Source: Melampsora larici-populina 98AG31
Lineage: Eukaryota > Basidiomycota > Pucciniomycetes > Pucciniales > Melampsoraceae
DNA length: 59,032 bases
Assembly (NCBI RefSeq): GCF_000204055.1
Contig: NW_006768810.1
Span: forward strand, 44,395-103,426
Direction of reading: 5' to 3'
This document shows positions 11,220 through 22,695 of the stretch, in pieces. Both the position numbers and the translations under genes were made by a program. The notes beneath the pieces are model-generated. The model made no database searches. It was not told the origin of the DNA and saw nothing but the letters and a program-made list of their open reading frames with translations. Within the stretch, counting starts at the first letter, position 1. Every line of letters starts with the position of its first letter.

Positions 11220-12754
11220 ATGCGCACACGTTCAAGTAAATCTACCCCCTCCGCCAGCGCCAGCCAAAATCCTCCAATGTCTCCGCCTTATTTAAAGGCA
11301 GAGCCTCCATCGTCAGACGACGGCATTTCTGAATCTCGCAAACGGCCATCCACAAGCTTTCAATCTCAGGAGGACCGAGATCAACGCAGAAGCAGTCGAC
11401 CCCGCTTATCTTCACCCTCTTCGAAGTTTCAATCGCAACTGGAGCGCCTTCAATCTAAGGTTGAGAATCTTACTGAAAACGTTCGGGAGTGCAGTCAGCA
11501 AGCAGAAGAGGTTAGTCTACGATACATGAACATATGAATAGTGATTAATAATTCGGACTTCCCTTTCCAGTTTGAAGCCGCTAGAATTGTTATCGAAGGC
11601 AAATTGACGGAGGATCGGGTCAAATCAACTAAATTCTCTGACCAAAAGGTTCAGCGCGAGGTTCGTAAGGAGGTAATCCCACAGATCAACGCTCTCGCTG
11701 ATCAAGTAAGTTTACAGTCCCATTTGTGTTCTGGCAAGTGAATTCACCACTGACAACGCATGTGGTCACATATTCCAGGTCACAGTTATCAAGCGTGATT
11801 TGGACAGGGAGATTGCTTTGTCTAGTCGGGTACAGGAGGTGAAGTGTTTGTCATTGATGCGATTTGTGAATTTCAACACTGATATTGACTTTCTGTTGAT
11901 TTTGCGCTCCAGCTCGAGGAACAGGTCCATAGAATTGAAAGTGAGATGTCACGAGAACATGTACATCCAGAGTTGTCCACCAAGCAAATGGCAGAACTAC
12001 ACCAGGTGAGTAGCTTGTGTCGACTGAAAAAGGTTGTGACATGGCTGATGTTTGGGTTTTCATAGTACATCAAAGAGGAGGTGATGAGGTCGAAAAAGGA
12101 TAAAACTTCACCCCCTGAGCACTCTGCCCAGCTCCTTAAGGATGTCCTTATGGAGGTGCTCCCACACATCAACGGTCTCGCCGATCAAGTTAGTGTACAG
12201 TCCCAAATGTATTGCCAAGTTAATTCACCACTTAAAACGCATGTGTTCACAAATTCCAGGTCACAAGCATCAAGCGTGATTTGGACAAGGGGATTGTTAT
12301 GTCCAGTCGGGTACAGGAGGTGAAGGATTCAAAATCGATATGTGTGAATTTCCACACTGATATTGTGATCCTGTTTGTTTTGCGCTCCAGCTGGAGGAAC
12401 AGGTCCATAAACTCGACAATGAGCTGTCACGAGAACATGCACATCCAGAGTTCTCCACAAAGCAAATGGCAGAGCTACACCAGGTGAGCAGCTTGTGTTG
12501 ACTGACATGATTGTGTGAGGTGGCTAATATTTGGGTTTTCTTAGTATATCAAAGAGGAGGTGATGAGGTCAAAGGAGGGTAAAACTTCGCCCCTTGAGGA
12601 CTCCAGCGCGCGAGCGTCTGAGAAAGGCTACGTACTAGATGAGGGTAAGGCTGCCGAAATCAGAGGCGCACTTCGAAATCTTCAAGTTACCCTTGAGAAG
12701 ATGCTCGAGCATATGTTTCTCTCAAAGGAAGGGCCACAAGGCGTCGATCAATGA
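11220..12754 (+). CDS. Coiled-coil protein with tandemly duplicated exons (354 aa)
   Basis: Model: exons 11220-11510, 11571-11705, 11779-11838, 11913-12005, 12066-12188, 12260-12319, 12391-12483 and 12545-12754 (1065 bases). Every exon is a multiple of three and every intron is phase 0. The N terminus (about 97 residues) is Ser/Pro-rich and basic (TRSSKSTPSASAS, DQRRSSRPRLSSPS) and likely disordered; the rest is helical. Exons 3-4 (20 and 31 codons) recur as exons 6-7 with the same lengths and near-identical sequence, for example VIKRDLDREIALSSRVQE and SIKRDLDKGIVMSSRVQE. Exon 2 resembles exon 5, and the start of exon 5 resembles that of exon 8. Introns are duplicated too, so a genomic block of about 480 bases was copied in tandem. 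No TM helix. Function unknown. It converges on the J-domain gene, 293 bases between stops. Confidence 0.8.
11640..12600 (+). repeat. Intragenic tandem duplication, unit about 480 bases, two copies
   Basis: Offsets between matching exon starts are 481 (11779 to 12260), 478 (11913 to 12391) and 479 (12066 to 12545). Intron sequence is shared as well, for example the TTTGCGCTCCAG acceptor tract at about 11901 and 12379. Confidence 0.85.
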
Positions 12755-13047
12755 GCCCTTCTTTTCAAAAAATCCAACAACAAATGAGCCCACATTTTCC
12801 ATAATACGTCTTCATGTGTCTCAGTCTCATACTTGAAAATTTGATCATGTAACCTTTCTCCGTCCTCCCTGACTCAGGCTGATTATATACAAAGGTCCTG
12901 CCGGCTCATATTAGCTTGACATAGCGCAGAGTCGGCCCATTCTCTCTGACCAATACCCCATGCAGAGGCTCAGGCGACTAATTTATTGTATTCCCACCTG
13001 CGAATAAACAGTGCGAGGTGATGCTTATGTTTCATATTACGGAGCGA

Positions 13048-14456
13048 CTATCTCATACAATTGCATTTTGACAAATAATCATACTTGGATCGCTTTGCCT
13101 CATGAGATAATGTTTGATATGCTTCCAACAGCTAGCAAGTTCTAATCAGTGGTCAGGAAAGAAACACGTATGAGACGAGCCTGACCAGCTCTTACCTGTT
13201 GCATTACACCCGTGTCACCGCCCTTGTCTGGATGGAAGAAACGGGTCAACCTCAAATACGCCTTTTGGATATCTTGTGTGGTTGCAGCATGGTGAAGACC
13301 AAGTCGCTACATTCAAAGGCAAATTGGGTTCAAATTCTGGTACGGTGTTGAGGCAGTAAAGTGACCTTACCTGGTACAGTGGTGCACAGCTGGTGGTTGG
13401 TTCAGGTACACCAGAGTAGTGCGGACGTGAGCTTTGAAGGTGAGCGTGAAGTTTTGAAAGCCAAAGAAAATGTTTATGGCGATGGTCAATTGAAAGAGTT
13501 CTTCCGGAGACCCAGACTTCCTCCAAAAGCTTTGCAGCCTCTTCCAGTTGCTTGATGGCTATGTAGGTTTCAGAGAGAGCCAGTTGTATTCGTACCACTA
13601 CCTCCTTCAATTTTTCTCCAAGGACTTCGCCAGATTCTTTCAAGTATTGTAGACCATGCCTGTAAATCCCACCAGCTTTTTCTGGAAATCCTGTTTTGAA
13701 GTATTGATAGCCATACATGTAAAATAGCTCAAGTTCTTTAACAAGCTGTTCTTCTTCTTGATTGTAGGTTTCTTCACCCTAAGCTCGAAGTTTGTAAGAC
13801 AACAGGTCAAGTCTTTGAACATCAGACCAAGAATGCACTAACATTTTTTTCAATGGCTCCTTTGAGTTGCTTTTGCAACCTAGAATACAACCGCGCAGTT
13901 TCCAAACAGAGTGGATGAGTGGCTCCTATGGTATATTTGCCTTCTGGGTGCCAGAGCTGGAATAAGACCGATTCAGCTTCCTTTGGAGATTGTAGACGCA
14001 AGTAGCACTCAGTGAGGTTCAAACAGATTTGCACTACAACAGAATCCTGGAAGCCGTTTTTTGCTGACGAATCTACTTCACAATAACTCAAGATCTCTTG
14101 ATATATTCTAGCAGCCAGGGTGTATTCCCTCATATCGAAAGCCTGTGATGCTTCTTCACATTGGCTTGACTGAGGGCTACGTCCTGATTCCAGGTTTCGA
14201 ATCCTCAATTGCTGATGCAGTCCAGGGTTTGGGCATTCAATCAGCAAGCGTAGAAAAATTCGAATCAGTAAAACTCGCAATGACTTACGATATGGTACTG
14301 TCGGCTGGCTTTGTCTGAATTAAAACAGCGTTCCTTAGAGACCTCTGCAGTTTGACCATAAACTTCTGAATCGTCCTCGTAGACGAGTTTTCGACGGGTA
14401 GGCCTTTGAGCTTGAGTTTCGGGCATGGTATTATCGGAAAACACAGACACTTTCAT
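13048..14456 (-). CDS. TPR-like protein with C-terminal J domain (DnaJ family co-chaperone, 379 aa)
   Basis: Model on the minus strand: exons 14456-14289, 14211-13843, 13778-13371, 13306-13196 and 13131-13048 (1140 bases), all introns phase 0. Residues about 57-315 are helical repeats of TPR type (AFDMREYTLAARIYQEIL, VQICLNLTECYLRL, KEAESVLFQLW, then a second set with VVRIQLALSETYIAI and EEAAKLLEEVW). Residues about 316-373 form a J domain: RLGLHHAATTQDIQKAYLRL, then HPD at 340-342 followed by KGGD, and after the last intron LLEAYQTLSHEAKRSKYDYL. The HPD motif stimulates Hsp70 ATPase in this family, so the role is delivery of TPR-bound clients or partners to Hsp70. No signal peptide or TM is seen, so it is probably cytosolic or nuclear, closer in layout to DNAJC7 than to the ER protein DNAJC3. 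The last intron splits the J domain. The ATG at 14456 is the first in frame; an extra upstream exon is possible. Confidence 0.8.
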
Positions 14457-14508
14457 GGCCACAATAGTTCAATCTTAATGACAATCACTCTTTTCAAAGA
14501 TGTTATAG

Positions 14509-14805
14509 CTAACGGGAAGAAGTTACCAGCGCCTGTGTGAGCCATCTTGAGACTTGAGTAGTTAAGTATGCCGCTGACTGAACACATACTTGCTGTGCAT
14601 AACCGGCCACTCTAGGGATGAACATTAAGTCCTTCTGAGTTCCGATTACCTGTCCCTCTTCCAGACTCAGCTGCAAGTCTAGTTGAGTGCAGTGTAAGGC
14701 ACCTGAGGAAAGGCACTCTGAGCTGATAATCTGAGCAATGCTGAGGAATTCCGAAGCTGCAAGCTTACTGTTGGCCAGATTTTTGATATTAGGTACGTTA
14801 ATCAT
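14509..14805 (-). CDS. Possible small gene or upstream exon of the J-domain gene
   Basis: An ATG at 14805 opens 98 codons beginning MINVPNIKNLANSKLAASEF and containing CTQLDLQLSLEEGQ. It may be a 5' extension of the J-domain gene or a separate short gene. A GTAAGC near its start and several CAG sites leave the splicing open. Not recognised. Confidence 0.25.
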   Translation of the reverse strand: MINVPNIKNLANSKLAASEFLSIAQIISSECLSSGALHCTQLDLQLSLEEGQVIGTQKDLMFIPRVAGYAQQVCVQSAAYLTTQVSRWLTQALVTSSR

Positions 14806-14860
14806 TTTCTGCTTGGCTGAACAAAGGTAAGTTTTCCCCTGAGCATGCGTTTAAAAAAGG

Positions 14861-14868
14861 TATAAAAT
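14861..14868 (+). promoter_or_regulatory. TATA box of the gene at 14955
   Basis: TATAAAAT at 14861-14868 lies 94 bases upstream of the ATG, at a normal fungal distance. Confidence 0.5.
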
Positions 14869-14954
14869 CTGGACTTCAGCCCAATCATTCAAGACCTGCA
14901 TATCTAGTCTTCTCCTAGCAAAGTTAGAAAGTACTAATACCGCACATCAAGACC

Positions 14955-16344
14955 ATGTCTCCGCTGAAAGAAGAATTTCCAAATTTTGGTCCTGAATTCG
15001 GAAATTTTGGTGAGCACCAATCGCCTTTCGCATCAAGATCTCCGGGCGAATCAAGCTTAGCACCGGCATCTCGAGACGGCGCACTCAAAATTATCCTTCC
15101 AGAGTCTCGAATTCAACCCAAACTCATGGATTCTGGCGGTCATTCTATTCAGGTATCCTCACCAAGCAATTCTCCCAAGCCATGGTACAAATGGCTCCTT
15201 TGGTCAGCCCCTGTGTTTATATTATTGGCTTGGTCGAGGATACAACTCAACAGGTGAGATGGCTTCCTTGGCTCACCATTGTAATCATCATAGTAATATT
15301 GAGCTCTGACTTTTGATGACACGGTCAGTACACCAAGGGATAACATTACAACAACTCAGACAGTATCTGATGTAACATCTCAGCTGAAAGCGGTTGTATC
15401 CAAGGGCAGGGTTGGTGGACATGCTGCAGATCTTTCCATCAAAATTCTCGACTCCATAGAGGACCTTCAAGAACATGCTGCATATCCATCAATTGACTCA
15501 TCCCGGGCACACGAGGTCTCTGACGTCTTGGAGAGTCAAATAAATGTCCCAAATTCAACTGTGACTGCCGAGCATCTACGACAACTTATCGCATCGGTAG
15601 ATTGTGTGTACGACTCTTTGCGCCGGCTGAATGGAAGAGGCCTCACTGAATTACGCGTACTGATGGAAGAGGTCAGCAATTCTAACTTTATAGCCGTGTA
15701 GTCAATCACTGATGCTTTAAACCTAGTTTTCTTGGTTCAAAAACTTTCACGCAGTGGAGAACACTGATAAATTCATACGGAGCATGTTTGATCACCAATA
15801 TAAAACCTTTACCCTCCTCGCCAACCTTGCCGAGGGAACCGGTGGATTGATTCAAAAGACGCACTCAGAAAACGAAAAGCTGCAGCACGATCTGTTCTCC
15901 ATTGACTGTTGGTTGAGGAATCAACTTAATCGCCCTTTTTACCTCCAAATTTTCAATGAACGAGACTACCACGGGTTACAACCTTTGTTGGACACAGTGA
16001 TTCTCATGGTTGAATACACAAGAGATGTCAGAAAATATTTAGAAAAAAGTAGGCTTCTGCTGCAATTGTACCGCGATAATTCGAAGTCTTGGCTTGTGAG
16101 TGAAAGTTCGTCAAAATTGAAGATTGAAAGTTCTATCTATTCTGATGACTACATTTCACAGGATACAATCTCCACTCGCTGGGCAATCTCCAATAAACCA
16201 AATAATGGCACGATTATTCAGTGTGTTCTTGCTCTGCATGCACTACACACCGAGCTACTTCATCGTCATGTCATACGCAGTATGGTGATGGGCAAGACCA
16301 TCCACGATATCTCTATTGCTGAGGTGTCTCTTTCCCCTGCATAG
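14955..16344 (+). CDS. Single-pass membrane protein with long helical C-terminal domain (408 aa)
   Basis: Model: exons 14955-15253, 15329-15671 and 15760-16344 (1227 bases). The second intron is uncertain, with a GTCAGC donor and a GAG acceptor chosen to keep frame. The first about 75 residues are polar (LKEEFPNFGPEFGNFGEHQ). A hydrophobic stretch WLLWSAPVFILLAWSRIQL (about 78-97) is the only TM helix. The rest (about 310 residues) is helical with coiled-coil character, including QLLIRLL-like leucine spacing in VRKYLEKSRLLLQLYRD. There is no cleavable signal, so a signal-anchor (type II) or inner nuclear/organelle membrane protein is likely. TATA box at 14861. It may overlap functionally with the other anchored coiled-coil proteins in the window, but no sequence family is evident. 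Confidence 0.65.
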
Positions 16345-16525
16345 GGTTCCGGGTTCTGATGGGATGTCAGGCTTTTATGTAGCAGGGAAGTGTCTTACAA
16401 ATGACACCGCAATGCATGCCAATAAGAAATCCGATGTGCCCTGGCAAAGTGATAACAAGCGGTATCCCGCAAGGCCCGGACCTGTGCCCCGGAGACCCCC
16501 GAACGCCCGTCCTGTGATTCAGTCA

Positions 16526-16541
16526 CGGTTGTCGACAACTG
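16526..16541. repeat. Dispersed palindrome, copy 4
   Basis: Reads CGGTTGTCGACAACTG, flanked by GTCA on the left and TGAC on the right. The outer CG has become TG. Confidence 0.7.
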
Positions 16542-17041
16542 TGACTGTACAAACCGTGACTGTACAAGGAGGACTTTTTCATCAAAACTTGATTCAATGA
16601 CAAGTTTTTAGTTTGTAATTTAAATCAGCTATCAGATATTGATCCTGCGTTACTCAGAAATTTAGTTCCCAATAATGATTATGCCTTTCATGTGACTCAT
16701 ACCCAACAATTCCCTCATAAAGGCAATGAACAAAAACCAATTGGAGGAAGGCATGTTCAGTACTTGCACAAGAGGCCGAAATGATATTTTACCGATAAGT
16801 AAAGTCTTATGGAGAATGATTTCCTTCTGAAATATATTTCACCAGCCAGTGAATCATGATAAACCTCCTGTCATGGATGTGAATTTCTCAAAGTGACAGA
16901 TGAAGGTAAACATCTCGTAACTACGGTCATCTCCCAAATCCCCAAAAAGAGCATGCAGACTTATCTAGTTGGCAATAAATATGCAATAATATACTTGTTT
17001 GATTGGAAGGAGAAAGGGAAGAGATAAACTCATTAATATGG

Positions 17042-17145
17042 GGAATGTGTGAATATGTTTGAGAAGTATGCAGTGGAGAGATTGATTTAGGTGCAGGAGT
17101 ACCTAGATCTCAGGCAAAGAAGACCACTCGCAATTTGGGTCCTTC
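17042..17145 (+). repeat. Direct repeat flanking the gene at 17603, left copy
   Basis: Shares GGAATGTGTGAATATGTTTG, CAGTGGAGAGATTGATTTAG, then AAGAAGACCACTCGCAATTT, in order with 18611-18727 at roughly 80 percent identity by eye. Confidence 0.65.
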
Positions 17146-17602
17146 CCAAACTTTTTATGTGTTAAGTTTACTTATCCTTTGACAGCTCCGGTGTGATTCA
17201 TTTGAAATTCTTGAAGTTTGAAACACGATCATTTGATCCTTCGCAAGCGGGCGTGGAGTGGGTACAACGCTTCCAAATATCAAAAAGTAAGAGTGGGGCA
17301 ATGAAACTGGGTGTAGATCATCTTTTGTACACCCTATGTAAAGTGGCTCCGTGGACTTAGCAATCCCTTTCAACATCAGTTTCGTGGTTAATTCCAGCGG
17401 CTTGATCTTGAGACTATCTAAAAGTAGGTAATTGGTCATCCAACCTTACTCGCGCCGGATTCCACTGTGCTATAAGTCAATCACACAACTTATTCTCAAT
17501 CATCATATATTGTCTTAGTTAGTATCTCTCACTGCAAGTCTAAGTACCTTCATTTCTCACCTTCCCAGTCCACTCAACTGAAAAGTTTGTCAAGTAGGAG
17601 TG

Positions 17603-18296
17603 ATGATCCCACCTTTACTTGCGGGGGTGAGACACGGCATTCTACCCGAGTTGAAAGACCTGGCAATTCATGATCGACTCCCGAATCCTAACGCTATCCC
17701 GGGAGGCGGCACGACTTCATATCGACGTGCTACGGAGTTCGATATCTATGTCAAAGGCCATATTGATCGTGGGTCTACCTACAACCTCGCAGAAGCTATC
17801 ACTGTACATGTACATAAGCACGACTTCTTAAACCACCACGAGGTCGAGACGATTCTTGATGCTACCATCGTGTTAGACAAAGAGTCCAACGACGTCAACA
17901 CTTGCCTCGGCGAAGCTCAACATCTGGTATATTACACCCGATTGATGTTGCGTTCACAAGACCCAGAAGTGATTCAACATCGTGAACTTTTCAAGCGTCA
18001 ATATACAGTGTCACGCAAGCAGTACAAGCGGCTTCGGTCCAAGTTACGAGAGCATCGCAAAGATGTCATGGTTCTATGGGGAATAATGGCTCAGGAGATG
18101 TGAGTAGAAGTCTCAAACAAGGTTAACATATTGAGTCTTAACGAGATTATCCCGACTGACGGTTTACTTACCCCTTTGAAATGATGCCCACCTTTCCACG
18201 CACAGCAAACGGACCTGCGATATCGAGGATGCTGCTGCTGCTGCTAATGGAGCGGAACCTGACGTCGCCGCCCCGCCCTACACTCGTTCACCTTGA
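17603..18296 (+). CDS. Small basic protein of unknown function (195 aa)
   Basis: Model: exons 17603-18099 and 18206-18296 (588 bases), phase 2 intron with a GTGAGT donor. Codon use is GC-rich compared with its surroundings. The product is soluble, His/Arg/Lys-rich, with a glycine patch (IPGGGTTSYRRATEFDIYV) near residue 35. It has a central segment EAITVHVHKHDFLNHHEVE, a strongly basic helix near 130-155 (FKRQYTVSRKQYKRLRSK), and an Ala/Pro tail ending PPYTRSP. No signal peptide or TM. Not recognised. The gene sits between two copies of a repeat of about 110 bases, about 1.57 kb apart, so it may have been captured or mobilised as a unit (inference). Confidence 0.6.
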
Positions 18297-18610
18297 GAAA
18301 CTTTATGGTTTCATCATCTAGATGTAAAATCCTTACTCAGTGCTGTGGTTCAGGCGAACAACGGGTATAAGCTTCTTGTTCCCCAGATCCACATGTCTAT
18401 CATTTAAAAGCTACGGTTGGTAATCATTATGAAATCATTATGTGACATAGACTCTTTATCCCTGCGGATAATGCTGACACTAATTCTAAACCTGAATAGA
18501 CATCTCGTGACATTGAACATGTACCAAGATTTGATAAAAGGTCCATTATATCTTTGATTCACTAAATCTATATTCAACTTTCACTTGTTTTCTGTTTTAG
18601 TGTAATGTGA

Positions 18611-18727
18611 GGAATGTGTAAATGTGTTTGAGATGTTGGAAATCATGCAGTGGACAGATTGATTCAGGTGTAGGAGTACATAGATGATAGATCTCACCCA
18701 AAGAAGACCACTAGCATTTTGAGTCCC
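18611..18727 (+). repeat. Direct repeat flanking the gene at 17603, right copy
   Basis: Partner of 17042-17145, same orientation, with small insertions. Confidence 0.65.
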
Positions 18728-19026
18728 AAGCCTGATCAACCCTGCTTGAAGATGACTGTTCCGCAGAACTAAAAGATGTTTAGTTGTTATTTTTGGTAAT
18801 GATCAGAGGCCTATCGGGCTTGTTTACAAGGGATCATCTCGGTTCACACGAAATCGCACAAGAAAAAGGTAAGATGTGGTGTTACCAAGAAAAAATCATC
18901 ATAAGAAATTAATCTTGAAAGTGCAGAGAAATGTTGGAGAAAGTATTTCTCCGGTGATATTTCAGAACCATCAAGGCTTGGATTGTCAAACTCGAGTAAC
19001 AATCCAGGCTATCCTCTTTCAAACAG

Positions 19027-20150
19027 AGCTCCTCTGTCAGAAAGAGGAATCCTTCTCCTGTTGATAACAAAGTGGCCCCAGCGAAGAAACGCTCAGTATC
19101 AGCAAAGACACCCTCATCCAAAAACTCGACTCGACCTACAACAAAGAAAAAGGTAAGCAATTCTCAACCTTTGACAATGAATCAATCGAGTTATTGTTTA
19201 AATCTTTTATGACCTTTCCCATATGCTTTTCAAGAATGTGCATTTTAACAATACTCAACTCGCTGGCTCACAAGCAGGACATAACGGTCAATCAGCGACG
19301 CAAAATGGTCTTGTTGAGATCCCCTTTTCCCACACTCCCTTGGTTGAACCAAAAAAGCTCGCGCTAGCAGTAAGTTGATATGACCTTGTTCATACCTTTT
19401 CCTTCTCCTCGTATCGTATTGTTGGTCTTAACATTGTATCGGCTCAATACAGTCAGATGCTCAAGTGCATTATCAACACTCGCTGGCTTTTGACGAGGCT
19501 CTTGAAAGCAATCAGACCCGCAAAGATCAAAAACCACAACTTCCATCAAATATTTGAACAACTGGATCATTCGTGTCTTCTCTTTCTCTAGATTTATTAC
19601 TGCAAAAAGTCACACCATTCAAAGTCAAAACCGACAAAGGGACCACCTCTTGCCTTCAGGATGACAGACCGGCACACATGAAGAGGATCTCATAGTCTTT
19701 ACAGATAGGGATTGGTTGGAAGCTGATAACATTGGTTTGTAGATGTCCCTGATTCCAGGATCCCTCCCCCAAACCTGCTAACCATTTTGCTGAATCTTAG
19801 TGAACGGCGAAGAGATCGCTCCCACATTACCCAATCATTTGACATCAGTTTTTTCGTCAACTAAAAAGAAAAGGACTGGAGTTGAAGTCTTCCCAGACAA
19901 AAGACAAAGAATTGATCAAAGTAGGTACTAAAACAAATCACTCAACATCCAACTTGAATCAGCTGACAATGTAGTTTGAATCAGCTGACATAGTTGTATG
20001 TAGTTTCTGCAATTGAAGAGCGCATAAATGGTATTGAGGGCATAACAAATGACTGTAAGAGTATTCAAGATGGTATGACCCTCATGACTGGAGTGAGATG
20101 AGCTTGTTGGTGAAGGTATTCAGACAATTCGACTTATTTGAACCCCTTCA
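19027..20150 (+). CDS. Multi-exon Lys/Ser-rich and coiled-coil gene(s), model unresolved
   Basis: Several exon-like segments with good splice sites occur: 19027-19152 (SSSVRKRNPSPVDNK through STRPTTKKK), 19235-19369 (NVHFNNTQLAGSQAGHN), and 19453-19557 ending in TGA. A second set near 19700-20070 contains EEDLIVFTDRDWLEADNI, NGEEIAPTLPNHLTSVF, KKKRTGVEVFPDKRQRID and a coiled-coil piece SAIEERINGIEGITNDCK. The first three are phase 0. The stop at the end of the third separates the two sets, so this is either two genes or one gene with a disabling stop. The layout (basic disordered head, then coiled coil) resembles the gene at 11220-12754. No function can be assigned. Confidence 0.35.
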
Positions 20151-21217
20151 AATGACCCTTAGCCCGTGTTCAGGGTGAAACATCAGACCTTTTTCTAAGA
20201 GTAACGGTAACACTTAATATTACCGTTCGTCCAAATGACAGACATATGTAGCTGATCAGGCAAAATCTAATGAATACTTTATTCAAGATTCGACTTGGGA
20301 GAATAAAGAAAGGATTTGAAGAACTTTGAGAGGCATGTGTATAGAATACAAGAAGAAATCACTTCTCTAATTTGTCTCTCTTAGATTACTGAGTTGCGCG
20401 GGGTATAGATCACCTCATTGTTCACTAATCTATCATAGAGAGTGTGTGATAGTCGCCAATGAACAGTTTTAATTGATAATTTTTCATATCATTAAGGTAA
20501 CAGTCAATGATCACGAGGATCAGATTACACAATTGGCTTCAACTCAATTCTTGTGTCCATTGGCTGTGTTGAAAGGGTCCGTCCCAGTCTTCATAACGCC
20601 AGCAGATTCAATATCCTTCTTCAAATTGTTGAGGTGCTGGTCCAGCTTGCATAGTTGCTCAATTGTGTCCCTCACAGGGAGATCAATTCCGCATACTACA
20701 AAAACAAAGGTATTTAGTTCTAATGTGACTCTCCCCTTTGTGCCACATTCTCCATGATCTTCCATCGAATCATAGTAAGTCTTCCTCATGTGAGTTTAAT
20801 TTACAAGTCAGTCCTTTGGCAGGACATCTTTGTAAATAAAGGATTGGTTCTATGTCCCACGTAGTAAAGGTCGCTAATTAAAGAGTGGGAAGGGAACTAA
20901 GGCAATGTACAACTTGTACACAGATTCATGAAACTATCAATGGACCAGCTGAAGTCCGTCACCAGTTCTCATAACACAGAAGAGGCTGACTACCTTTGTT
21001 ACAGCTGACTTTCCTTGTGATAAATATCCACGCATCATATGTATGTTGTAGAGGTGAAGCTGAATCCACAGCGGCTTTTGATTACATATATTACAACTGT
21101 CACCTGGCTCCTATATCAGTTCCTTGGATAAATGATTGCTAGTCATTGATTTGGTGTAGTGGATGTCTAAAATCACAAGATCAAATTACCAATGACAGAC
21201 ATGAAAATTTGAGAGTT
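20151..21217. other. Stretch without a convincing gene
   Basis: AT-rich DNA. A minus-strand frame at 20544-20789 (MRKTYYDSMEDHGECGTK, later LCKLDQHLNNLKKDIES) has a short heptad-like segment and could be an exon, but no flanking splice structure could be built. Confidence 0.4.
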
Positions 21218-21984
21218 TTATTTAAAATTGGGGACAAGCATCTTGCAAATCTGCTCAGAGGAATCGCTTTCCAATGTGTCACTGGACCACCCTTCGTCAT
21301 CTTGGTCTTTGTTGGCAGTCGTGGTGTCTGTGGACCTTAATGCAACCTGAATGCAACTCTTGAAAGCTACGTAGTTTTCCATGAACATTTCCAATATTTC
21401 GATAAATTCCTCTCGGTCCTTCACCTTTGAGTACAAACAAGATACATGTCAGATCAATGAAGTTGGTGTGTACGCTTGCGTGCGGTGAGAGTTTCAGAAA
21501 TGTATTACTTTTTTATTGGGCTTTGTTCGCTTGAAATAAAGATCCAGTTGCTTTGCTACAGATCCCGATGTCAATGCTGTTCTGCTCCGGAGTGGTAAGT
21601 TGGATTCCATTTTGGCCCCCGAGTTACTTTGACCTGGCTGGGATTGGACCTGAGGAAATTTGGAAATGATTGAATGGATTTCCCCAGGTTGGAGAATACC
21701 TGAATGTAAAAGTCTTTCACCCAGATGAGCCAAGGGCTCAAAGCGTGTTTGAAATTTTTGTAAGTTCTTCGACATCAAATGAAGTTCTCCAGCTGAAATT
21801 CCCTCAGAGGAAATCCTTCTTGGAGTCCGTTTCATTTTCGAGTGTGATTGAGCTGTGGTTCAAAATGATATGAGAGTCAACATAGGAATCAAGACCAGCA
21901 AAGTGGAGACCACATACGCGATTTGTGATGCTTGATATTGATTTTGGCTCCTTGCATCCCCTCATCGAGTGCTTCAAGATCCAT
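21218..21984 (-). CDS. Unknown protein of about 205 aa
   Basis: Model on the minus strand: exons 21984-21918, 21852-21509 and 21424-21218 (618 bases), intron phases 1 and 0, donors GTATGT and GTAATA. It starts MDLEALDEGMQGAKIN, then a basic head (SKMKRTPRRISSEG), a helical part (LHLMSKNLQKFQTRFEPL), a Ser/Gln-rich linker, and a C-terminal acidic helix beginning VKDREEFIEILEMFMENYV, with a DDEGWSSDTLESDSS tract. No TM. Not recognised. Small helical nuclear or kinetochore proteins have similar composition, but this is only a resemblance. Confidence 0.6.
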
Positions 21985-22395
21985 GAATTTTCTTTTCTAT
22001 ATAGCGATTGAAAAAACCAGAACTGGCGCTTGTTTCAAAACGATAAGATTCTTTTGTTGTCCAACTATTTTGGGAGTGGGGTGATGAGGACCAACACCAG
22101 ATCCCAACTTAATAGAAGGTTTTATGTAGTCGCGGGTCTTTTACCAGCAATTGAAGACGTCTCCCCTGGGGAACTTTGCGCGCCTAAGGTACTGAACTGA
22201 GTTACTCATATCTAACTTAGCTCTAGTACCATAGACTTCAATTTTTTTTTGTCACAACTGGATGAGTCTGTTATAAGATGATGTAGGCCGTGGTTGCGTA
22301 TCTCCCCTCCTTACACTGTGTTAGCTGAGCCTTCTCTGAGTATTAGTGACTCAAAGTTGAGTGATAAGACCCCGCAATGACAGGGGATAGTTGAT

Positions 22396-22516
22396 CAATG
22401 TTCATTTGCGAAGAACATTGATTAGCTATTGGTCAGTATGCTCATCCCGAGCCAACCAAATAGCATGTTCATTTTCAAATAACGTTGATTAGCTATTGGT
22501 CAGTATGCTCATCCTG
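22396..22516 (+). repeat. Two direct copies of a unit of about 68 bases
   Basis: The phrase AATGTTCATTT followed by TGATTAGCTATTGGTCAGTA and TGCTCATCC occurs twice, at about 22396-22450 and 22464-22516, with few differences. Confidence 0.75.
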
Positions 22517-22594
22517 AGCAGCGTCAAAGTGTTCATTCATATAATGAATGACTTTTCCTTCCCCTCCAATCACTAATCATCATCAGAAACTGAC

Positions 22595-22695
22595 CGCTTC
22601 CATGGTTCCGGTGAAATCTTTGTGAAATCTGCTGAGAAGTGATGCTGGCTGACGGTTGCTGACAACCGCAACCTGTCCCGCCCCCTACCAACAGT
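22595..22695 (+). repeat. Dispersed repeat of about 95 bases carrying palindrome copy 5
   Basis: Matches 25076-25175 over TCCATGGTTCCGGTGAAATC, GAGAAGTGATGC and the palindrome (CGGTTGCTGACAACCG at 22653-22668) through CCGCCCC. Two adjacent changes hit the palindrome centre. Confidence 0.75.

Larger units (their letters stand above)
16345..17602. other. Intergenic stretch with a palindrome and one copy of a flanking repeat
   Basis: No gene seen. It holds palindrome copy 4 (16526-16541), next to two GACTGTACAA repeats, and a repeat at 17042-17145 whose partner lies beyond the next gene. Confidence 0.55.
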
